Origin: Streptomyces africanus
GTDB lineage: Bacteria > Actinomycetota > Actinomycetes > Streptomycetales > Streptomycetaceae
Direction: 5' to 3'
Length of the DNA: 64,000 bases
NCBI RefSeq assembly: GCF_002150735.1
Contig: NZ_MUKA01000002.1
Coordinates: 475-64,474, forward strand
Below are positions 27,962-37,387 of the stretch, one piece after another (within the stretch, counting starts at the first letter, position 1; each line of letters opens with the position of its first letter). The notes under the pieces were generated by a model, which made no database searches, was not told where the DNA came from, and saw only the letters and a list, made by a program, of their open reading frames with translations. Both the position numbers and the translations under genes were made by a program.

Positions 27962-30040
27962 ATGAGTGCAGCCGGGTCTCCCCTGGCCGAGGGCGACGAG
28001 CCGGCGCGCGCGCCGGTGCGGCCGAGCGGGCTGCTCGACGTGCTGCGCGTGGCCTCCGTGGTCCTGGACGCCGAGGGCCGCATCGTGCTGTGGAGCCCGC
28101 AGGCCGAGGAGCTGTTCGGGTACGAGGCGCGGGAGGCGCTCGGGGAGTACGCCGCCCGGATCATGGTCCACGAGCAGCACGTCGACCTCGTGGTCAAGCT
28201 GTTCGCGGACGTCATGGGTACGGGACAGAGCTGGGCCGGGGCCTTCCCCGTCCGCCGCAAGGACGGCACCACGCGGCTCGTGGAGTTCCGCAACATGCGG
28301 CTCCTGGACGACCAGGGGGACGTCTACGCGCTCGGGCTGTGCGCCGACCAGTCGACCGTGCACCGGCTGGAGCGCGAGGTGGCGCTGTCGACGCGGATGA
28401 TCGCCCAGTCCCCGATCGGGCTGGCCGTGCTGGACACCGGCCTGCGGTACGTCTCGGTCAACCCGGCGCTGGAGGAGCTGAACGGCGTGCCGGCCGAGGA
28501 GCACCTGGGCCGGACGGTCCGCGAGGTGGTGCCGCGGATGGACGTCGACGCCCTGGAGGCCGCGGCGCGCCGGGTGCTGGACACCGGGCAGCCGGTCGTC
28601 GACCAGTCCACGATCGGCCGCACCCCGGCCGACCCGCACCAGGACCACGCCTGGTCGATCTCGCTGTACCGGCTGGAGAACGCCTTCGGGACCGTGCTGG
28701 GCGTGGCCCTGTCGGTCGTGGACGTCACCGAGCAGTACCGCGCCGGCATCGAGGCCGAGGCCGCACGGCGCCGCCTGGCCATGATCGCCGACGCCTCCGG
28801 CCGCATCGGCACCACGCTGGACCTGGACCGCACGGCCCGCGAGCTCGCCGACGTGGCCGTGCCGGAACTCGCCGACATCGCGGCCGTCGACCTGCTGGAC
28901 GCGGTGGTGCAGGGCCGGCGCACCCGCCTCGGCCCGGCCGAGGCGGCCGTGATCCGCGCGCTGGCGGTGCAGGGCTACGACTCCGCCGAGGCGCTTGAGG
29001 CGGCGGACCCGCCCGGGCAGGTGGCCTCGTACGCGTCCGACCGGCTCGTCACCCAGTGCGTACGCACGGGCAGTCCCGTGATGCTTCCGGAGGTCACGGA
29101 CGAGGACCTGCCGCGCATCGCCCGGTCCCCGGAGGCGGCCGGGCTGCTGGGCCGGGCCGGGGTGCACTCGTATCTGGCGGTGCCGCTGATCGCGCGCGGC
29201 GAGGTGCTGGGCGCCCTGGACCTCAAGCGCACCCGCAATCCGCTGCCGTTCACCGAGGACGACCTGCTGCTGGCCCGCGAGCTGGCCGCGCGGGCCGCGG
29301 TGCAGATCGACAACGCCCGCTGGTACCAGAGCGCCCGCGAGACCGCGCTCACCCTCCAGCGCAGCCTGCTGCCCAGCCATCCGCCCGTGACGGGCGGGCT
29401 GGAGGTCGCCTCCCGCTACCAGCCGGCCGGCGCCACGAGCGAGGTGGGCGGCGACTGGTTCGACGTGATCGGCCTGGAGGGCGGCAAGACCGCGCTCGTC
29501 GTGGGCGATGTGATGGGCAGCGGCATCCCCGCGGCGGCGGCCATGGGGCGGCTGCGGACGGCGACCAACACGCTGGCCTCCCTCGACCTCGACCCCGCCC
29601 GGCTCCTGGCACACCTCGACAAGATCACCGCAGGACTGGAACAGGCCATCGCCACCTGCGTCTACGCCGTCCACGACCCGCATCTGCGCCAGTGCCGGAT
29701 CGCCAACGCCGGGCATCTGCCGCCGGTGCGCCTCCGGGCCGGGCGGTCTCCCGAACTGCTCGACCTGCCGACCGGGGTGCCGCTCGGGGTCGGCGGTGTC
29801 GCCTTCGCCACGACGACCGTCGACCTCGAGCCGGGCGACCGGCTGGTGTTCTACACCGACGGCCTCGTCGAGACCCGGCGCGACTCGCTCGACGACCGTC
29901 TCGACACGCTGCTGTCCCTGCTCGACGGGCCCGACCGCCCGCTGGAGGAGGTCTGCGACCTGCTGCTGCGCACCCTGCACGAGCCGGACAACTTCGACGA
30001 CGTGGCGCTGCTCATCGCGCGGGCGACGACACCGGACTGA
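27962..30040 (+). CDS. PAS-PAS-GAF-PP2C (SpoIIE/RsbU-type) serine phosphatase
   Basis: 692 aa from ATG at 27962; the frame stays open to 27836, so a longer form is possible. Domains in order: PAS1 (about 20-140, VASVVLDAEGRIVLWSPQAEELFGY), PAS2 (150-265, LAVLDTGLRYVSVNPALEEL), GAF (275-445, ending HSYLAVPLIARGEVLGALDL) and PP2C/SpoIIE (470-690, SEVGGDWFDVI, VVGDVMGSG, FYTDGLVETR, FDDVALLI). It lacks the C-terminal HATPase that many Streptomyces relatives carry. By family it dephosphorylates anti-anti-sigma factors and so feeds a stress sigma factor. No sigma or anti-sigma gene is next to it, so the partner is elsewhere. Confidence 0.9.
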   Translation: MSAAGSPLAEGDEPARAPVRPSGLLDVLRVASVVLDAEGRIVLWSPQAEELFGYEAREALGEYAARIMVHEQHVDLVVKLFADVMGTGQSWAGAFPVRRKDGTTRLVEFRNMRLLDDQGDVYALGLCADQSTVHRLEREVALSTRMIAQSPIGLAVLDTGLRYVSVNPALEELNGVPAEEHLGRTVREVVPRMDVDALEAAARRVLDTGQPVVDQSTIGRTPADPHQDHAWSISLYRLENAFGTVLGVALSVVDVTEQYRAGIEAEAARRRLAMIADASGRIGTTLDLDRTARELADVAVPELADIAAVDLLDAVVQGRRTRLGPAEAAVIRALAVQGYDSAEALEAADPPGQVASYASDRLVTQCVRTGSPVMLPEVTDEDLPRIARSPEAAGLLGRAGVHSYLAVPLIARGEVLGALDLKRTRNPLPFTEDDLLLARELAARAAVQIDNARWYQSARETALTLQRSLLPSHPPVTGGLEVASRYQPAGATSEVGGDWFDVIGLEGGKTALVVGDVMGSGIPAAAAMGRLRTATNTLASLDLDPARLLAHLDKITAGLEQAIATCVYAVHDPHLRQCRIANAGHLPPVRLRAGRSPELLDLPTGVPLGVGGVAFATTTVDLEPGDRLVFYTDGLVETRRDSLDDRLDTLLSLLDGPDRPLEEVCDLLLRTLHEPDNFDDVALLIARATTPD

Positions 30041-30075
30041 CGGGGCGCACCGGCGTTCGCCCGCCCGCGCGGCCC

Positions 30076-30870
30076 CTACGGTGCGACGCCGGTCACGACA
30101 TGGGCGTACAACTCCTCCGAGACGGCCAGGTGCGCCGTCAGGCCGGCGCGTTCGAAGGCGTCGAGGGCGGTCGGTGCCTGGTGGCGGCTCGTCTCCACCA
30201 GGACGCAGCCGCCGGGGGCGAGCCAGCGGGGCGCCTCGGCCGCGACCCGGCGCAGGACGTCGAGGCCGTCCGCGCCGCCGTTGAGGGCGACGAGCGGCTC
30301 GTGCGCGCGAGCCTCCGGCGGCAGCAGGCCGATCTCGTCGCTCGGGACGTACGGCACGTTGGCCGCGAGGATGCCGACGCGGCCCCGCAGGGCGCCGGGC
30401 AGCGCCTCGAACAGGTCGCCCTGGTGGACGTGCCCGCCGAGGGCGGCGACGTTGCCGCGGGCGCAGCGCACGGCAGCGGGGTCGATGTCGGCGGCGTGCA
30501 GTTCGACGCGGCCGAGTCCGGCGGCCAGCGCCGCGCCGACGGCGCCCGAGCCGCAGCACAGGTCCACGACGACGTCGGCGCCGGGCGCCCGGGCCAGGGC
30601 CTGTTCGACCAGGAACTCGGTGCGGCGGCGCGGCACGAAGACGCCCGGGTCGACGGTGATGCGCAGGCCCCGGAACTCAGCCCAGCCGACGACGAGTTCG
30701 AGGGGCAGGCCCGCGACGCGGCGTTCGACCATGGCGGCGGCTTCGGCCGGGGTGCGGGCGGTGGTGAGGATCAACTCGGCTTCGTCCTCGGCGAAGACGC
30801 AGCCCGCGGCGCGCAGGGCGACGACGACGGAGTCACGGGAGGACGGCGGAACGGGAGACACGGAGGGCAT
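30076..30870 (-). CDS. PrmC/HemK-like N5-glutamine methyltransferase
   Basis: 264 aa. It has the Rossmann motif VVDLCCGSGAVGAALA and, at the active site, LAANVPYVPSDEIGLLPPEA. PrmC has NPPY; here the motif is NVPY, so Pro2 is replaced by Val, a change known in actinobacterial paralogues. PrmC methylates the GGQ glutamine of release factors. This gene stands alone, whereas the housekeeping prmC is normally beside prfA, so it is probably a paralogue with another target. Convergent with the PP2C gene. Confidence 0.75.
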   Translation of the reverse strand: MPSVSPVPPSSRDSVVVALRAAGCVFAEDEAELILTTARTPAEAAAMVERRVAGLPLELVVGWAEFRGLRITVDPGVFVPRRRTEFLVEQALARAPGADVVVDLCCGSGAVGAALAAGLGRVELHAADIDPAAVRCARGNVAALGGHVHQGDLFEALPGALRGRVGILAANVPYVPSDEIGLLPPEARAHEPLVALNGGADGLDVLRRVAAEAPRWLAPGGCVLVETSRHQAPTALDAFERAGLTAHLAVSEELYAHVVTGVAP

Positions 30871-31089
30871 GGAGCCAGGAGCCTTTCGAGATGCGAAGGG
30901 CGCTCCTGCGGTCGCCTACGGCCGGCGATCCGCGCGACATCGAGGAGAGAGCACCCGGGCTGACACAGCGGTAATGGGTCTCACCTCCTCGGTTTCCGAC
31001 GGCTGGGGTCCGTCCACAGCCGGACGGCAACACTACCCGACGGCCCGGCCGGCCGGTACGGCACCTGATCCGCCGCCCCGTCTGCGGGT

Positions 31090-31106
31090 GGTTGGGTTAT
31101 GCAACC
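31090..31106 (+). promoter_or_regulatory. Inverted repeat upstream of marR
   Basis: GGTTG, seven bases, CAACC; contains TTATGCAAC, identical in 9 of 9 bases to the core of the fadH-promoter palindrome. It lies 50 bases before the marR start and fits an autoregulatory operator. Confidence 0.5.
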
Positions 31107-31155
31107 ATGGAAGAAGTCATGGAAGACCGGAGGGCGACGTGGTGAGGGAGGTCCG

Positions 31156-31620
31156 ATGAAGCCTGCCGATGCCGTGGAGACGATCCAGAGGGAGATGACG
31201 GTCTTCGCCCGCCGTGCCCGCGCCGCAGCGGGACGGATGCACCCGGAGCTGTCGCTGGTGTCGTACACGCTGCTCGGGCACCTGGAGGAGAGCGGCGGGT
31301 GCCGTGCCACGGACCTGGCCGCCCACTACGCCCTGGACAAGTCCACGGTCAGCCGCCAGGTGGCCGCGCTGGAACGCGCCGGTCTGATCGAACGCCGCCC
31401 TGACACGGAGGACCAGCGTGTCCTGGTGCTGCATCTGACGGAGGCCGGCCGGCGCATCCTGGCCCAGGTCACCGAGAGCCGCCGGGCGGCCTTCCGCGAG
31501 CGGCTGGCGGACTGGCCGGCCGAGGACCTGGCGCGATTCGCCGACTACCTCGTGCGCTACAACGCGGGCCCTGGTCCCGGCCGGCACGACCAGGGGCGCA
31601 CCGCACGTACGGTTGATTAG
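31156..31620 (+). CDS. MarR-family regulator
   Basis: 154 aa from ATG at 31156 (GGGAGG upstream). The winged helix reads LEESGGCRATDLAAHYALDKSTVSRQVAALERAGLIERRPDTEDQR, a typical MarR with the DxRxxxxxLT end (DQRVLVLHLTEAG). It lies 59 bases upstream of the Mo-oxidoreductase and ferredoxin-reductase genes in the same direction. Sites with the same core occur before and after this gene and at fadH, so it may control both loci. The signal is unknown; no redox-sensing Cys pair is visible. Confidence 0.85.
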   Translation: MKPADAVETIQREMTVFARRARAAAGRMHPELSLVSYTLLGHLEESGGCRATDLAAHYALDKSTVSRQVAALERAGLIERRPDTEDQRVLVLHLTEAGRRILAQVTESRRAAFRERLADWPAEDLARFADYLVRYNAGPGPGRHDQGRTARTVD

Positions 31621-31625
31621 GCAAC
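31612..31625 (+). promoter_or_regulatory. Third copy of the GCAAC motif, between marR and the Mo-oxidoreductase
   Basis: GTTG-ATTAGG-CAAC, containing TTAGGCAAC (8 of 9 bases as at 27226 and 31097). It overlaps the marR stop and lies 55 bases before the Mo-oxidoreductase start, so a promoter may exist here. Confidence 0.4.
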
Positions 31626-31679
31626 TACTCAGTACGCCGGTCCGGTGGGGCACCGTCGGCCGGCCCGGAGGCACACCGC

Positions 31680-32277
<598 letters not shown>

Positions 32278-32285
<8 letters not shown>

Positions 32286-33033
32286 GACGTTCGTGCCTCC
32301 CACGCGCTTCGCGGTGCCCGGGCGCATCGCCGTGAACGAGCAGGCCGCCTCCGTGTGGCAGACCGCGACGCTCACCGAGATCCGCCGCGAGACCGCGCGC
32401 GCCGCCACCTACCGGTTCGCCGTGCCCGGCTGGCGGGGTCATCTGCCCGGCCAGCACCTGCTGCTGCGGCTGACCGCCGAGGACGGCTACGCGGCCCAGC
32501 GCCACTACTCGATCGCGTCCGCGCCCGACGACTCCGGGCACGTCGAACTGACCCTGGACCACGTCGAGGGCGGCGAGGTCTCGGGCTGGTTCCACACCGT
32601 CGCCCGGCCCGGCGACCAGGTCGAGGTGCGGGGCCCGGTCAGCGGCTTCTTCGCCTGGCCGGGCGACCGGCCCGCGCTGCTGATCGGCGCCGGCTCCGGC
32701 GTCGTACCGCTGATGTCGATGGTCCGGCACCACCGGGCGCGGAACCTGGCCGTGCCGCTGCGCCTGCTGGTGTCCGCGCGCAGCCCCGAGGAGCTCATCT
32801 ACGCCAGGGAGTTCGGACCCGAGACGACGCCCGTGTTCACGCGGAGCGCGCCGGAGGGTGTGGCGGTGGGACGTATGGCGGCCGCACATGTGGCGCCGCT
32901 TCTGGCCGAGCAGCCTTCCAGTGGGTGGGAGGCCTATGTGTGCGGCTCCAACTCCTTCGCCGAGCACGCCTCCCGGCTGCTCGTGACGGCGGGTCAGCCG
33001 GTGGACCGTATCCGGATCGAACGGTTCGGCTGA
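32278..33033 (+). CDS. FAD/NAD(P)H ferredoxin-reductase-like flavoprotein
   Basis: 251 aa from GTG at 32278, overlapping the Mo-oxidoreductase stop. The FAD motif RHYSIAS (RxYS) and the NAD(P) loop LLIGAGSGVVPLMSMVRHH are clear, and the end YVCGSNSFAEHASRLLVTAG is typical of the FNR superfamily. There is no [2Fe-2S] domain. Its tight coupling to the Mo-oxidoreductase suggests an electron-transfer pair, regulated by the MarR protein upstream. Confidence 0.85.
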
Positions 33034-33355
33034 TCTGGTCGGCGGCTCCTCCCCGGTGGCGCCGGCAGGCCCTTCCCCCGGTGGTGTCAGCAGCCCCTCC
33101 CCCGGCGGTGTCATCCGCGTGGCGTGCGACGCGCCACCGGGGCCGGCCCCGGTGTTTCACCGCGGTGGGCCCGGGCACTCCGGCCGAAGGGCTCCGGCAT
33201 GCGGCGACCCGGGCCGTGCCGAGCGATCGATGTGTGTCGGAGGGGGTACTCGACCCGTGTGGGCACTCGCACGTGTGACGTGACGTGGAGGGAGCGGCGG
33301 CGCCGCCACCGCACGGCCGGTCCGGCCCTCCGGCCGCGACGGCGAGGAGGTCGAC
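33034..33355. other. Intergenic region with imperfect tandem repeats
   Basis: 322 bases. Starting at 33051, 33076 and 33100 there are three copies of CCCCGGTGG or CCCCGGCGG with spacing 24-25 bases and related flanks. Near the right end, CACGTGTGACGTGACG is notable. I see no coding sequence with convincing codon use. Confidence 0.45.
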
Positions 33356-33940
33356 ATGCGAACCCGGGTGCGCGGCTGGCGTTGGCGGCGCAGTCCGCTG
33401 CGGCGCCGGTCGGATGTCGTCGAGGCGTGGACGCTGCTGGTGGTCGCCGTCCTGATACTGGTGGGCGCGCCGCTGGCGGGGGCGACCGCCGCCTGGTGGG
33501 CCCATGACGAGGCGCGGTCGGTCGCGGCGGAGCAACAGGCCGAGCGTCACCGCATCCGCGCCGAGGTCGTCGGCGAGAGGGGCGACTCGCTGCCGTCGGT
33601 GCAGGCCGACGGGCGGCACGCGTACCGGGCCACCGTGCGCTGGACCGAGCCGGGCGAGGGCACGCGCACCGCGACGGCACGGGTCCCCGGCGGCACCCGG
33701 CCGGGTGAGGCCGTGGACGTGTGGTTCGACTCCCGGGGGCGGAGTGTGACCCCGCCGATGGACGGCACGGCGATCTGGCAGCACACCCTCACCATGGGCA
33801 CGTGCGCCGCGGGCGGTGTGGTGCTCGTGGTGCTCCTCGGCCACTCCGCCGTACGCCGGGTCGCGCTGCGCCGCCGGCTGGCCGAATGGGAGCGGGAGTG
33901 GGCCCGTACGGAGCCGGAGTGGACCCATCGCGGCGCCTGA
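33356..33940 (+). CDS. Two-helix membrane protein, Rv1733c-like (paralogue of 6.6 kb gene)
   Basis: 194 aa with AGGAGG before the ATG. Layout and motifs match the gene at 6592-7173: WRWRRSPLRRRSDVVEAW, helix 1, an outer domain with RATVRWTEPGEGTRTATARVPGG and VDVWFDSRGRSVTPP, then helix 2 and a short tail ending REWARTEPEW-like. Function unknown. The two copies may respond to different conditions. Nothing in the neighbourhood suggests a role. Confidence 0.75.
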   Translation: MRTRVRGWRWRRSPLRRRSDVVEAWTLLVVAVLILVGAPLAGATAAWWAHDEARSVAAEQQAERHRIRAEVVGERGDSLPSVQADGRHAYRATVRWTEPGEGTRTATARVPGGTRPGEAVDVWFDSRGRSVTPPMDGTAIWQHTLTMGTCAAGGVVLVVLLGHSAVRRVALRRRLAEWEREWARTEPEWTHRGA

Positions 33941-34062
33941 CGGGGCCGGCGCACGGCAGGTGAACGGGCTGCGGCACAAGGCCTGGCGGGTCCTGCGAAC
34001 CCACACGTAGTGTGATCATCCGCACTGTCTCCGCAGCCGTTCCTCACCCAAGGCGGTCTTAC

Positions 34063-35031
34063 ATGGCCCAGTTCGACCTTCCTCTCGACGAACTCCGCGA
34101 GTACCGCAGCGCGTCCACCGAGCCCGAGGACTTCGACGCGTTCTGGTCCAAGACGCTCCAGGAGGCGCGTGAGCACGACCTGGACGCCCGCTTCGAACCG
34201 GTCGACACGGGGCTGTCCACTGTGCAGGTGTTCGACGTGACGTTCGCCGGGTTCGGCGGCCATCCGGTCAAGGGCTGGCTGACACTCCCGGCGGGGGCGG
34301 ACGGCCCGCTGCCGCTGGTGGTGGAGTTCATCGGCTACGGCGGAGGACGCGGGCTGCCGCACGAGCATCTGCTGTGGGCGTCCACGGGCCGGGCGCACTT
34401 CGTGATGGACACCCGCGGGCAGGGCAGCGCCTGGGGCGGGGGCGGCGGCACGGCGGACCCGGTGGGCGGCGCGCCCGCGTACCCCGGTTTCATGACGCGC
34501 GGTATCGACGCCCCGGAGAACTACTACTACCGCCGGGTGTTCACGGACGCCGTGCGTGCCGTGGAGGCGGCCCGCTCGCACCCGCTCACCGACCCGGCGC
34601 GCACGGTCGCCGTCGGCGGCAGTCAGGGCGGCGGTATCACGATCGCGGTGGGCGGTCTGCTCCCGGACCTGGCGGGCATAGCGCCGGACGTGCCGTTCCT
34701 GTGCGACTACCCGCGCGCGGCGACCCTCACGGACCGCCACCCGTACCGGGAGATCGGCCTGTACCTCAAGACGCACCGGGGTCGCAGCGAGCAGGCCCTG
34801 CGCACGCTCTCCTACTTCGACGGCGTCCACTTCGCCGCCCGCGGCCGGGCCCCCGCGCTCTTCTCGGCCGCCCTCGAGGACCAGACCTGCCCGCCCTCGA
34901 CCGTCTTCGCGGCCTTCAACGCCTGGAACCACGAGGACAAGACGATCGAGGTGTACGACTTCAACGACCACGAGGGCGGCGGCCCCTTCCAGGAGGAGGC
35001 CAAGCTGCGCTGGATGCGCTCGTACCTCTGA
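34063..35031 (+). CDS. Acetylxylan esterase / cephalosporin-C deacetylase family
   Basis: 322 aa from ATG at 34063. It starts FDLPLDELREYRSASTEPEDFDAFW, typical of the AXE1 family, with the oxyanion/nucleophile motif VAVGGSQGGGIT (Ser187) and the late DHEGGG with the catalytic His. The family removes acetyl groups from xylo-oligosaccharides and also from cephalosporin C. There is no signal peptide, so it probably deacetylates imported short oligosaccharides. It stands alone. Confidence 0.88.
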   Translation: MAQFDLPLDELREYRSASTEPEDFDAFWSKTLQEAREHDLDARFEPVDTGLSTVQVFDVTFAGFGGHPVKGWLTLPAGADGPLPLVVEFIGYGGGRGLPHEHLLWASTGRAHFVMDTRGQGSAWGGGGGTADPVGGAPAYPGFMTRGIDAPENYYYRRVFTDAVRAVEAARSHPLTDPARTVAVGGSQGGGITIAVGGLLPDLAGIAPDVPFLCDYPRAATLTDRHPYREIGLYLKTHRGRSEQALRTLSYFDGVHFAARGRAPALFSAALEDQTCPPSTVFAAFNAWNHEDKTIEVYDFNDHEGGGPFQEEAKLRWMRSYL

Positions 35032-35165
35032 TCCCGCCGCCGGCCGGCGACTGATCCCGGCCGTTTCGACGGTGGCGGGCTACCACCGAGTCCGACCAGT
35101 CGGTACGTTCTTCGCGCCCGGGCCGCACCTCGGCGGCCCGGCCCGGCGAGGTGGTGGAGGGGCCC

Positions 35166-36332
35166 ATGTCAGAGGACCAGGCACAGGTGCGCGGTCACTG
35201 CGACGCGCGTTTCACGGCGGTGCGCAGGGCGTTCGAGGAGAACTTCCGGGAGCGGGGCGAGCTGGGGGCAGCGGTGGCCGTCACCGTCGGCGGCGCGACG
35301 GTGGTGGACCTGTGGGGCGGCTGGGCCGACGCGGCACACACCCGGCCATGGGAACAGGACACGCTGGTCAACGTGTGGTCCACGACCAAGGGGCCGGTGG
35401 CGCTGTGCGCGCACATCCTGGCCGACCGGGGGCTGCTCGATCTCGACGCGCCGGTGGCCGCGTACTGGCCGGAGTTCGCCGCGGCGGGCAAGGAGAAGGT
35501 CCTCGTGCGGCACCTGCTGTCCCACCGCGCCGGCCTGGCCGGACTGCGCGAACCGCACTCCCTGGAGCAGCTCTGCGACTGGGAGCTGACCACCCAGCGG
35601 CTCGCGGCGACGCAGCCCTGGTGGGAACCGGGAACCACGTCCGGCTATCACGCGCTGACCTACGGCCATCTGGTCGGCGAGGTCGTCCGGCGGGTGTCGG
35701 GGCTGCTGCCGGGGGACTTCCTGGAGCGGGAGGTGACCGGGCCGCTCGGCATCGACTTCCGCATCGGCCTGCCGGAGAAGGACTACGGGCGGGCGGCCGA
35801 GCTGGTCCAGCCGCCGATCACGGCGAGCAGTGAACAGGCCGCCGTCTTCGCCCAGTTGGCGCCCGCGGCGATCGCCGCGCTGACCAACCCCGCGGTGTCC
35901 GCCGCCGGGGCCCTCACGCCCGGCTGGCGGGCCGCCGAGATCCCGGCGGCGAACGGGCACGGCACCGCCCGTGCGGTCGCCGGCCTGTACGGCGTCTTCG
36001 CGGGGCGCGGCTCGTACGGGGGCAAGCGCATCCTGTCCCCCGAGGCCGCCGAGCGGGTGCGGGAGGGACAGGGCAGCTGCCGGGATCTGGTGATCGGTGC
36101 CGGGTTCGAGGGCGAGACCGAGGCGGGGCTCGGCCTGTGGCTCAGCGGATCCGACGGCTCCTACGGGCCCAACCCGCGCGCTTTCGGTCATGACGGCTTC
36201 GGCGGCTCCTGCGGGCTCGCCGACCCGGAGGCGGACGTGTCGCTGGGCTACGTGATGAACCGGATGGGGCCTCATATCGCGAACGACCCGCGCAAGACGG
36301 CGCTGGTCGACGCCGTGTACAGCGCTCTGTGA
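35166..36332 (+). CDS. Serine hydrolase of the class C beta-lactamase fold (EstB-like esterase)
   Basis: 388 aa from ATG at 35166 (GGAGGGG upstream). S72-T-T-K75 in VNVWSTTKGPV is the SxxK active site, and YHALTYGHLVGEVVRR supplies the Tyr. FGHDGFGGSCGLADPEADVSLGYVMN is the third motif; the usual KTG-type motif is HDG here, as in EstB esterases rather than true beta-lactamases. It has no signal peptide. Likely a cytoplasmic esterase; substrate unknown. Confidence 0.85.
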   Translation: MSEDQAQVRGHCDARFTAVRRAFEENFRERGELGAAVAVTVGGATVVDLWGGWADAAHTRPWEQDTLVNVWSTTKGPVALCAHILADRGLLDLDAPVAAYWPEFAAAGKEKVLVRHLLSHRAGLAGLREPHSLEQLCDWELTTQRLAATQPWWEPGTTSGYHALTYGHLVGEVVRRVSGLLPGDFLEREVTGPLGIDFRIGLPEKDYGRAAELVQPPITASSEQAAVFAQLAPAAIAALTNPAVSAAGALTPGWRAAEIPAANGHGTARAVAGLYGVFAGRGSYGGKRILSPEAAERVREGQGSCRDLVIGAGFEGETEAGLGLWLSGSDGSYGPNPRAFGHDGFGGSCGLADPEADVSLGYVMNRMGPHIANDPRKTALVDAVYSAL

Positions 36333-36342
36333 CGGCCGGTGC

Positions 36343-36370
36343 GGGCGGTCCGGTTTCGGCCGAACCGCCC
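36343..36370 (+). terminator. Hairpin downstream of the serine hydrolase
   Basis: GGGCGGT pairs with ACCGCCC and the inner CGG with CCG, leaving a small loop. It lies 10 bases after the hydrolase stop. Confidence 0.5.
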
Positions 36371-36385
36371 GGCCGCCCTTCCGGG

Positions 36386-36412
36386 CTGGTTTAGACCAAT
36401 GCTAGACCTGGT
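36386..36412 (+). promoter_or_regulatory. DasR/HutC-type operator upstream of the GntR gene
   Basis: CTGGTTTAGACCA (36386-36398) differs by one base from the core CTGGTCTAGACCA of the DasR consensus. It is followed by GCTAGACCTGGT, so two overlapping half-site pairs are present. It lies 50-77 bases before the GntR start. It may bind DasR or the GntR/UTRA protein itself, which belongs to the same subfamily. Confidence 0.5.
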
Positions 36413-36462
36413 GGCGCACCGAGCCCGCACGGCTACCGAACGTCACCAACAGGAGGCGCGGC

Positions 36463-37224
36463 ATGGCCCGCACCACCCCGCACGACCACTCGCCGACCGA
36501 AGGAGAGCCGCTGTACCGGCGGATCGCCCTGGAGTTGCTCGGCGAACTGCGCGACGGCACCGTGCCCCCCGGCGAACGACTGCCCGGCGAGCGGCGGCTG
36601 GCCGGGCACTTCGGGGTCAGCCGGGAAACCGTACGGCAGGCGCTGGAACTGCTGCGCCGCGACGGTCTCGTCGCCACCGACAGGCGCGGCAGCCACGCCA
36701 CCCTGCCCGGCCTGCCGGTCGAGACCCCGGCCTCGCTCACCTTCCCGGTCGGCGCCCGGGCCGCGGCCCCGGGCACGGTCGCCCGCGCCACCGTGACCTG
36801 GGAGCCGCCCCCGCAGGACCACGCGGAGGCCCTGGGACTGGCCCCGGGCCGGCCGACCCTGATCCACCGCTACCGGTGCGCGACGGCCGACGGACGCGGG
36901 CTGCGTACCGCCGTGACGTCCTTCTCCGCCGTGGCGCTCGCCGAAGTGGCGGAGCTGGCCCGCTACCGCGACCGCGCCGACGGCACCGCCACCGCGCATC
37001 TGCGGCGGGCCTACGACTGGATGCGGCGGGCCGGTCTGACCCTGCACCACCGGGACGCCATCACCCGCCTGGAAGGCACACCGTCGGTACGGGTCACGCG
37101 CCACGTGCACGATCAGTATGCGCGCCCGCTGGAGATGACCGACTTGGTGGTGGATGCCCAACAGGACGCCCTGGTCTACGAGTTCACCCTGCCGGGCCGG
37201 ACGCCGACGCCGAGCGGCGCGTGA
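36463..37224 (+). CDS. GntR-family regulator, HutC/UTRA type
   Basis: 253 aa. The winged helix LYRRIALELLGELRDGTVPPGERLPGERRLAGHFGVSRETVRQALELLRRDGLVATDRRG is standard GntR. The C-terminal UTRA domain (about 90-245) reads ALGLAPGRPTLIHRYRCATADGR to MTDLVVDAQQDALVYEF. The HutC group commonly senses a sugar phosphate or amino-acid derivative. It is not DasR itself: the sequence differs throughout. The target may be the divergent or upstream genes, or itself via the site at 36386. Confidence 0.85.
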   Translation: MARTTPHDHSPTEGEPLYRRIALELLGELRDGTVPPGERLPGERRLAGHFGVSRETVRQALELLRRDGLVATDRRGSHATLPGLPVETPASLTFPVGARAAAPGTVARATVTWEPPPQDHAEALGLAPGRPTLIHRYRCATADGRGLRTAVTSFSAVALAEVAELARYRDRADGTATAHLRRAYDWMRRAGLTLHHRDAITRLEGTPSVRVTRHVHDQYARPLEMTDLVVDAQQDALVYEFTLPGRTPTPSGA

Positions 37225-37301
37225 AGCGGCCGGGGCCGCCCAGGACCTGTCCGCCCCAGGCGTCCGCGTTGAGGGGCCAGCCGTGGCGCCGCCGGTGCCG
37301 G

Positions 37302-37387
37302 CGGTGTCCCCGGGCGCTCCGCACGGTCTGGTGGGTGACTACGAGCAGGCGTTCAACGACGATCTGCTGAACTTCCTGCGCGGCTGA
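37302..37387 (+). pseudogene. 3' remnant of an alpha/beta-hydrolase (non-haem chloroperoxidase type)
   Basis: The frame ends SPGAPHGLVGDYEQAFNDDLLNFLRG and then TGA. This matches the usual C-terminus of chloroperoxidase/bromoperoxidase-type hydrolases (PGAPHGL..., ...LNADLLAFLRG) and includes the catalytic His region. Upstream of it in this frame, and in the two other frames, there is no catalytic Ser motif or core; the GntR gene ends at 37224. So only about 25-30 residues of a lost gene remain, cut by a deletion next to the GntR and methyltransferase genes. Confidence 0.6.

Noticed and set aside
36463..37224. This GntR gene as dasR
   Set aside because: Only the family is shared; the winged-helix and UTRA sequences differ from DasR along the whole length.
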